This document shows, piece by piece, positions 57,501-64,000 of a DNA stretch of 64,000 bases (positions are counted from its first letter, which is position 1; each line of letters begins with the position of its first letter). This DNA comes from Euphorbia lathyris (lineage: Eukaryota > Streptophyta > Magnoliopsida > Malpighiales > Euphorbiaceae). A program made the position numbers and the translations under genes. The notes beneath the pieces are model-generated. The model made no database searches, was not told where the DNA came from, and saw only the letters and a program-made list of their open reading frames with translations. The stretch is from assembly GCF_963576675.1 (NCBI RefSeq), contig NC_088917.1, positions 72,588,610 to 72,652,609 on the forward strand, in the 5' to 3' direction.

Positions 57501-60500
57501 TTTGTGTTATATTTTCCTCTACAGATGTTGATGTACTTGTTCTCATGGTCACAAATGAAGCTCAAGCTGAGAGTGTATTATATGGAGATCAGGGCGCAGT
57601 TTCAGGTACTATCCACAGCACAACATCTATGTTTTGGCAGATTTCACTGACTTCGTTTCATGCTCACTTTTTTCAGCACTTTCACCTGGATCTTCTATTA
57701 TCCTTTCATCCACTGTATCTCCTGGATTTGTGGCCCAACTGGAGCGACGTTTGCAAAGTATGTTCTACATTTATTATCTGTTTTTTAGATAGCTATTCAC
57801 TGCAGTGTAGTTATGTTGCAATTTGCTAAGCATGTAGTTCTATTCTGTATATTCTTTCTTATTTCGCCTCTTTTCTTTTATTGGAAAAAAAATCTTTTTT
57901 TTTGATGCTATGTCTAGTATGCTTGTTCTAAGCAGGTGAAAGACTACATATTAACATGATCAAATATTCCAGTTAAAAATTTCATCATATTTATCATGCT
58001 ATTTTCACATTAGAATTAATTACCCGATGTTGTTTGATCCCTACCGAGAGTAGCTCTCTGAACATTTTAGCATTGAAGTGATGAGATGTATGCTAATGTG
58101 ATGTCTTTGAATATCATTGAACACTGAGGGCGCAATGTATAGGTCACACTATGTGACTTCCAGAAAGTAAGCTGACAAATAAACTATTAATAATTGTTCT
58201 TACTAAACCATATTACTTTTTGTTTTACGATGTGCTTTGCTCAGGTTACACGTGATATGCTTTTTTTTCCATTTTCTAAGTTCTAATCTAATGCCATAAT
58301 AAAATGTCATAGTTGCGAGCAAAGATTTGAAATTGGTGGATGCTCCTGTTTCTGGTGGTGTTAAGAGGGCTGCAGATGGAACACTTACGGTCTGGGATTA
58401 ACACCTTTACTTAAAATATCGGTTTTGGTAATTGTATTCTAACAGAAATTTGATACATATTCAGATAATAGCTTCTGGTGCTGATGAAGCTCTCAGATCT
58501 GCTGGTTCAATCCTCTCAGGTAATATACTTGTACAATTTCTAGTTTCCTGTATTCAGTTTGTGAAATTTATATGACTATTATCCTGATTTTTAATGATGC
58601 ACAGCATTAAGCGAGAAGCTCTATGTCATCAAAGGAGGTTGTGGAGCTGGAAGGTATTTTCACATCATTGTATGAACTAGGAAATCACATTAAATTTGTA
58701 GTTAGATTTATGATCGCAGGTCTCAGTTTTAAGATTTTTGTGCTTTTGAAACATCATTTTTCAGTGGTGTGAAGATGATCAATCAGTTGCTTGCTGGCGT
58801 TCACATTGCTGCAGCAGCTGAGGCAATGGCATTTGGAGCTCGATTAGGTCTCAATACAAGAGTGCTTTTTGATTTCATTACAAATAGTGGGGGGACATCC
58901 TGGTTTGTGCCATGATCACTGAAATCCTCATTTTTTCTTTTTCTGTGGTTGATCTGATTTGTTTAGCTGATTATAGGAAAACCTTGAATGAATTTCTTTT
59001 ATTATATATGTGTGTGTGCATTATTTGATACATTTTGATACATTTTCTTCATAAGAATGGCTGGTAAAGTCAAAATGAATTGCAATTGCAAAAGATTGAA
59101 AGGGAGTCAAAGAGAGAGTGAGGATAAAAGAAGAGGGTGGGAACCTACTGGTTGTGGCTTAGTTGGTGTTAGAGATAATAATAAAAGCTATTCTTGGGCC
59201 TTAACTATCAGCTTAAGCTTTTAGTTCAATTGGTTCCTTGACGTGGTATCAGAGCCCCTTAGACCAAGTGGTCGAATCCTCACAACCATATTTGTTGATA
59301 AAATTTCAACATATGGTAAGATGGGCTTGTGCTAGAGATAATAATAAAAGCTATTCTTTGGCCTTAACTATTGGCTTAAGCTTTTAGTTCAATTGGTTCC
59401 TTGACAGTTGGCTACTAAGTTTGTGGGAAGAGATATTAGGTGCCATCCCAAGAAACACATCCGTAGGGAGGGGTAAGGATTCTTACCTGTGACTGAGCCC
59501 CTGCACAAGAGTATCTCATTGAGGATACCTGTGGTTAACACAAAAGAAAAAGGGTGGGAGGTGTGGAGCTTGGAGGTTGGAAAGAAATCTAGTATGGTAG
59601 CTGGAGGTCCTTAATTTGCACCTGACATTTTTGGTGTGCTTATTTTGGTTACATTTTTATTTTTATCTATGAATCTTCTTATTTATTTATTTTTTTTCCT
59701 TTTCATTTGTTTGAAAAAAAAAATCTTTTCTGCTCATGAATCTCAAAGTTTTAGATGTATTTTACCAGACATGAACTTTATCAACATTTTTCTCTCAAAA
59801 TTCTGTCATGTTTCAAAGGACTAAATATCAATTTGTTCCATAAAGTGTGAAAAAGACCAGTTTGTTTCATTGACTCACTCATTATTGTTTGTATTTGTTC
59901 ATTGGCTCGAGAAAATCATGTGTTAGTATTTTTTTCCCCTTGAACAACCTAGTTAGACTATAAATGGACAAGTCAATGGACTGAGTTGATAGTTTATCAC
60001 TTACGGATCGAATACACATCCCGTAAACCAAATTGGCATTTAATCCTATTCTAAAATATAGTCAAAAGGAGTAGGATTTCTTAGAAACGATAAGTAAAAC
60101 TAGATAGTTCTCGTCTTTTGGGTAGATGATGGTGTTCATTTGCAGGCCAATTGGGTATGTTTATTTTTACGAGAACCGGAATCTACAATGAAAGGAACCA
60201 GAACCTGAAGTTGCAGATTCATGCCATAAAAAATGCTTAATTTAACACTTCCAGTTCACAAAATTCCTCCTGTGATTTTATGATTTCGTAAGAGCATATA
60301 ATATAGTGCCTTTTTTCATAAAGAAATGAGAAACAATGATATTTATTTTTTCCAGGCAGATAAAATGATTTGACAAAAAAGAATTACTTCTTCCTAAGCA
60401 GCCACAAATGATAAACAGTCAAAAAACCATTACCACCAAATGTTCTCAATTTTACTCTATATTGTTTAACTAAGCCTCTATGATTATTTTTGGACAGCTG

Positions 60501-63500
60501 TCAGATTTTTGACTTACAATATGTAGTTGTTACTTTTGCAGGATGTTTGAGAATCGTGTTCCACACATGTTGGACAATGACTACACCCCATACTCTGCAC
60601 TTGATATCTTTGTGAAGGATCTGGTCTGATTGATTCTTATTCTCTGTTTTGTTTCAATTTAGAAAAGATTTTATAATTCCTGATTCTTGTTAAAACAGTT
60701 TCTATACTAGTTAAATATTCATGATTAAACTATTAAAAGAGTTTCTCAACATTTTTAGGGCATTGTTTCTCGAGAATGCTCCATTCGCAAGGTTCCACTC
60801 CTTATTTCAACTGTTGCACACCAACTTTTCCTGGCAGGTCTAGTAGCCTTCTTCGTGGCTCATATTTTTCCAGTCTTCTTTTTCTATATTTTTTCTTTTT
60901 CTTTGTCTGCGTGGCTCTTTTTTAGTTGCACTTCATGTGACTTTGGCAGGCTGAAGCCAGTGGTTAGTTTTGAGCTTTCATTAGCCAGAAAGAAAATGAG
61001 CTACTAGATAGTATATCTAGTGGAACACGTTAGGAATGGTCACATATTGACTACTGAGTCTAGAGTGGCTACTTTCATTATCTTAGATTAGTTTTTGCTA
61101 GAGGGTAAAATTGATATGGTTTCACTATATTTGAAAATCAATTTTGATTTAGTATAAAAAAGTAGATACTAACGTTTTGAAGAGATGGATCTTTTAGGTG
61201 TGCTTGAGAGAGTTTTTGTGTCCCCATTATTTATTGGAGTTATTTTTCAGTGTCTCGTTGTTTTTCCTTGCAGTGTTTTTCACCTAAATTGCATGTCTCT
61301 TTATAGCTTTATTTTATCCTCATATTTTTCTATTTATACTTATACAAATCAATTCGTTATCAATTTCATTTACATGACGGGTAAATTACATACGTGGTGT
61401 ACAACCTTTACCCCAAATCACACTTTGGTGTACAACCAAAATTTTGTCACACTAAACCGTACGAACTTCAGGTAACCTCCCACTATGCCACGTCAGCATT
61501 TTTAATTATAGAATTAAAAAAATAAGAGCCACTCTTTAGAAAATGACTAAAATACCCTCATCTTCTTCCTTCAACCCCTTTCCCCATTTCTCTCTTCTTC
61601 TTCCTCCAAACTCTCAAAAACCTCAACTTCCCCAAATTCTCTATCAATGGAGCTTGTTCATCGATTACTACTAATCTCCCTATCAATTTTAATAATCATT
61701 CTTCCAAATTCAGACAATGTACACGGAAGATTTCATTATCATAAACCTAAAAACCAGTCATGTTCTCGTTCTTCTGATGAATCTCAATCCCCAATTCCTT
61801 CAACCCTTGCTTAATTTAATCCTTCTCCTCCTCCGACGAATCCTTCGATTCCTTCTGACCCGTACCCGAATGATCCTGGAAATTCGAATCGTCGTCGGAG
61901 TGTGTTTTCGATGTTACATCGTATGGCGCTGTCGGCGACGGAGAAACTGACGACACCACCGCATTTGTTGCCGCCTGGAAAGAAGCTTATAGTGTTGAAT
62001 CTGTAGTTGTTCTTGAGTAAGAAGAAGGTGAAGGGACTCTTCTGTCATGTTCTCTGTGTGACTCTAGTCTCTTTTACCCCGCATCACACGCCTCTCTTTC
62101 TCGTCTCACCTTTTTCTTTCTATTTCCTGAATTTTCACTTCCCCCCTTTCACTTTCTCTCTCACCCATTTCAATTTGTTTCAATATTTCCTTCCAATTTC
62201 TGTTTTTGTTTCTATTTTGTTTTCTTAATCTGTGTTTGTTCAAGGTTACGCGATCTCTCCGTTTTGAAGAGAAATTCGAATCAGAGATTGATTGTTTCTC
62301 AGTTCAGATTCTCTTTCTATTGTTGAACCTGTGCTGTGCTTGCACAATTCCAGCAACAGAGACTGATTTGTTTGTGATTGGAAATGGGAAGGTAAGGTCA
62401 CTGTTATTCCCATTTGGTTGCACCGAGATAATTGAGCAAGACGGTCCTCATAAAGTTTTTTGGGTCCCATTTTTGTTTTATTTTATAATTGAAAAATGAT
62501 GATGTAGCACAGTTCACCATCGTTGACCGGTCATAAAAACCGGTTGTACACTTTAGTGGGAGGTCACCTAAAGTTCGTACGGTTTAGTGTGACAAAATTT
62601 TGGTTGTACACCAAAGTGTGATTTGGGGTAAAGGTTGTACACCACGTATGTAATTTACCCTTTACATGACCTAACAAGTTCACCATATAGGTTATAACTA
62701 ACTTTTTCCTTCTAATAATAATACCCCTACATGTAACCAACAGAACCCAGGTTCTCCTCCTAGCCCTGCTGCTCTCTTTTCTACTTTCCTATGTAGACCC
62801 TCATTTGCTTAGGCCCAGATGTATTATGAATCCGAAATGTCTCCATTTGTGGCCCATTCTCTATATACTTCTCAAGACAGCTAATAAATTCTATTGGGTG
62901 AAGCAGTAACTTGATTCTCATTGGTAAACATTAAGTTAGAGATCAAAGCTCATCCACTAGCCTTTGGTCTAGTGGTATTACCTTAAACTAGTTAAGGTAG
63001 GGGGTCATGGGTTCAATCTCCATGACTTGCCAAAAAAATTCCCCCTCCCAACTATATAATAGAAAAAGAGTTCAAAGGTCCAAAATATAGGGTAGGGAGC
63101 AACTTATTGTCATCATTGAGCAATTTTTGTAAAAGCGTACCAGCTCAAAAAGATTCTTGTTAGTAACTCCATGTTGGTAGAAAGCATATCATGCTAAAAA
63201 TGTCAAAACTTTGACATTTCCAGATGGAGATTTGTAAAAGTTGATTGCTGACTAGATCCAATTTCTATATTTGTAAGATACTAACCCCAAATTTTGAGCA
63301 ATTTTCAGATGCTAGTTATTATTTCCAGTGACCCAAGATAATGAAAAAGCAATTAAAACTTTTCCAAAATATTATCAATTGTATTTGTGTTGCTTTCACG
63401 AATTATGAAAAATAAACAATACCATGGACATGGAGAAGATTGTTTTTGTAACAGTATGATGTTAGGAAAAGCATTTGACTGTCGTGCATATGATAAATGG

Positions 63501-63988
63501 CCCATGCTTTTCCACAATATAATTCTCATGCACTTAATTATCTACTCAAGTCAGTTTCTTTATATTTTTTTATTCCATATGGATTTTCGTGTACATGAGA
63601 CTTAAGCTTCATTATTGAGCAGGCTCTGCTGCTGGCTGGGGTAGGCAAGACGATGCTGGTGTAGTTAAGGTATGGGATATTAGCTATATATAATGTATCA
63701 TTATGTTAATTAATATAAGTGATTGGAATTGAACAGTTGCTTGCTATAATGATAACAACTTTTAATATTTGTATAGGTGTATGAGACACTTACAGGTGTT
63801 AGGGTTGAAGGAAAACTTCCCATTCTTAAGAAAGAAACTATTTTGCAATCTCTTCCATCTGAGTGGCCTGTGGATCCCACTGACGATATCCGTAGACTGT
63901 GTCAGAGCAATTCTAAGACATTGGTTGTTCTGGATGATGATCCAACTGGAACTCAAACTGTTCATGACATTGAAGTATTGACAGAATG
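48501..63988 (+). CDS. HIBADH-HIBADH-DUF1537(-aldolase) fusion gene, 5' part
   Basis: This is a homologue of Arabidopsis At1g18270; the 3' end is outside the window. The exons, all GT-AG, are 48501-48617, 49846-49921, 51081-51161, 51237-51317, 51953-52029, 52160-52214, 52313-52361, 52585-52722, 54934-55012, 55726-55804, 55884-55930, 56057-56251, 56776-56851, 57525-57605, 57677-57757, 58313-58389, 58465-58519, 58605-58653, 58765-58902, 60542-60623, 60759-60837, 63623-63669 and 63777-63988. The frame is open throughout. Exons 1-11 encode a dehydrogenase module with a degenerate nucleotide loop (GFMGLDHLS) and DAYVSKG. Exons 12-22 encode a canonical one ([34 protein letters not shown] with the catalytic-type Lys). 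Exon 23 opens a DUF1537 kinase domain ([15 protein letters not shown]). The family suggests sugar-acid metabolism; the substrate is unknown. Confidence 0.93.
49991..50112 (+). mobile_element. Au-like SINE in intron 2
   Basis: It starts GAGGGCGAGCCTTGGCTCAA, carries an A-box (GGCTCAACGGTAAACG) and B-box (GGTTCGAGTC), then a shortened body ending GCCCTT. A 20-bp target duplication with one mismatch lies at 49971-49990 and 50113-50132. Compared with the copy at 9791-9944 it keeps the 5' tRNA-like end but lacks the middle of the body. Confidence 0.9.
52915..53355. repeat. Diverged ~250-bp tandem duplication in intron 8
   Basis: The order ATATAGATATTTATGGAC, AATAGGATAGGAAGAATGC, AAAAGGTAGTAAAC and TGAAAAA.TGAAT occurs twice, from about 52930 and from about 53188. 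The copies differ at many positions and by small indels, so the duplication is old. It is non-coding. Confidence 0.75.
59167..59406 (+). mobile_element. TRIM element in intron 19
   Basis: Two 77-bp direct repeats (59167-59243 and 59330-59406) start TG(T/C)TAGAGATAATAATAAAA and end CTTGAC(G/A). TGGTATCAGAGCC, a Met-tRNA primer site, follows the first, and a purine-rich ATGGTAAGATGGGC precedes the second. GTTGG is duplicated at 59162-59166 and 59407-59411. At 240 bp, with an 86-bp interior and no coding, it fits a terminal-repeat retrotransposon in miniature. Confidence 0.92.
61379..62660 (+). mobile_element. Pack-MULE in intron 21
   Basis: Inverted repeats of about 115 bp begin GGGTAAATTACATACGTGG and are almost identical (shared GGTGTACAAC, ACCAAAATTTTGTCACAC). 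TTTACATGAC is duplicated at 61369-61378 and 62661-62670. The 1282-bp unit lacks a transposase and carries a piece of a polygalacturonase gene plus a second fragment near 62330-62400 that I could not identify. The high similarity of the ends suggests a fairly recent insertion into the host intron. Confidence 0.92.
61647..62014 (+). pseudogene. Captured 5' fragment of a polygalacturonase (GH28) gene
   Basis: ATG at 61647 opens a signal-peptide-like start ([20 protein letters not shown]) followed by [10 protein letters not shown]. After a TAA at 61812-61814 the same frame gives [16 protein letters not shown] one-base shift then yields [19 protein letters not shown] and [18 protein letters not shown]. 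This is the N-terminus of plant polygalacturonases of the At1g48100 type, pectin-degrading cell-wall enzymes. The catalytic half is absent. The stop and the frameshift make it non-functional, and it lies in the same direction as the host gene. Confidence 0.82.
62949..63066 (+). mobile_element. tRNA-derived SINE in intron 21
   Basis: An A-box-like TTGGTCTAGTGGTATTACC and a B-box-like GGGTTCAATCTCC are spaced as in tRNA-derived SINEs, followed by CCAAAAAAATTCCCCCTCCC. AGAGATCAAAG at 62938-62948 and AGAGTTCAAAG at 63067-63077 form an 11-base target duplication with one mismatch. The family differs from the Au-like copies at 9791 and 49991. Confidence 0.72.
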
Positions 63989-64000
63989 GTATCTTCCTTT

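Noticed and set aside
59407..59570. Possible additional LTR fragment after the TRIM (GGGGTAAGGATTCTTACCTG)
   Set aside because: It has a retrotransposon-like feel, but no partner repeat, primer site or duplication could be found.

Overview
The window is nuclear DNA of a flowering plant, most likely a eudicot. The evidence is plant-type GT-AG introns, plant-specific plant mobile domain (PMD) proteins, Tat- and Athila-type Ty3/gypsy elements, an L1 LINE, Au-type SINEs, a TRIM, Mutator-like elements and a two-dehydrogenase fusion gene of the kind found in plants. No species can be named from the sequence.

Layout. 573-20168 is a pol-less Athila-like LTR element (TSD CATAT, tRNA-Asp primer site) with a broken gag and a broken PMD/'plant transposon protein'-like ORF. 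Inside it, on the minus strand, sits a complete but decayed Tat-clade element (4101-14318, TSD TATTA) with gag, protease, RT, dual RNase H, integrase and a spliced antisense ORF; a SINE has landed in its RNase H. 21124-21575 is an older LTR with a Met-tRNA primer site, and its internal region is split by a young pol-less LTR element (22227-31454) carrying two tandem, diverged copies of the same accessory ORF type. 32070-32664 is a relic LINE RNase H. 33248-36664 is a Mutator-like element carrying a PMD (MAIL-like) pseudogene. 37181-42817 is a near full-length, inactivated L1 LINE. 43758-47586 holds three further non-autonomous Mutator-like elements, each with a perfect 9-bp TSD, plus a truncated LINE.

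The host gene starts at 48501 and runs off the right edge. I resolve 23 exons encoding two tandem 3-hydroxyisobutyrate-dehydrogenase-like modules and the start of a DUF1537 sugar-acid kinase module. The family's usual C-terminal class II aldolase would lie outside the window. The two modules have matching exon lengths, which shows an intragenic duplication. Its introns hold two SINEs, a TRIM and a Pack-MULE that captured the start of a polygalacturonase gene.

The most unusual theme is that several unrelated elements each carry a private CpG-rich palindromic word, repeated in their LTRs and/or flanking their ORFs. In four elements this coincides with a PMD-like accessory ORF. I offer this as the main candidate for an undescribed cis/trans recognition or silencing-related feature; it is inference.
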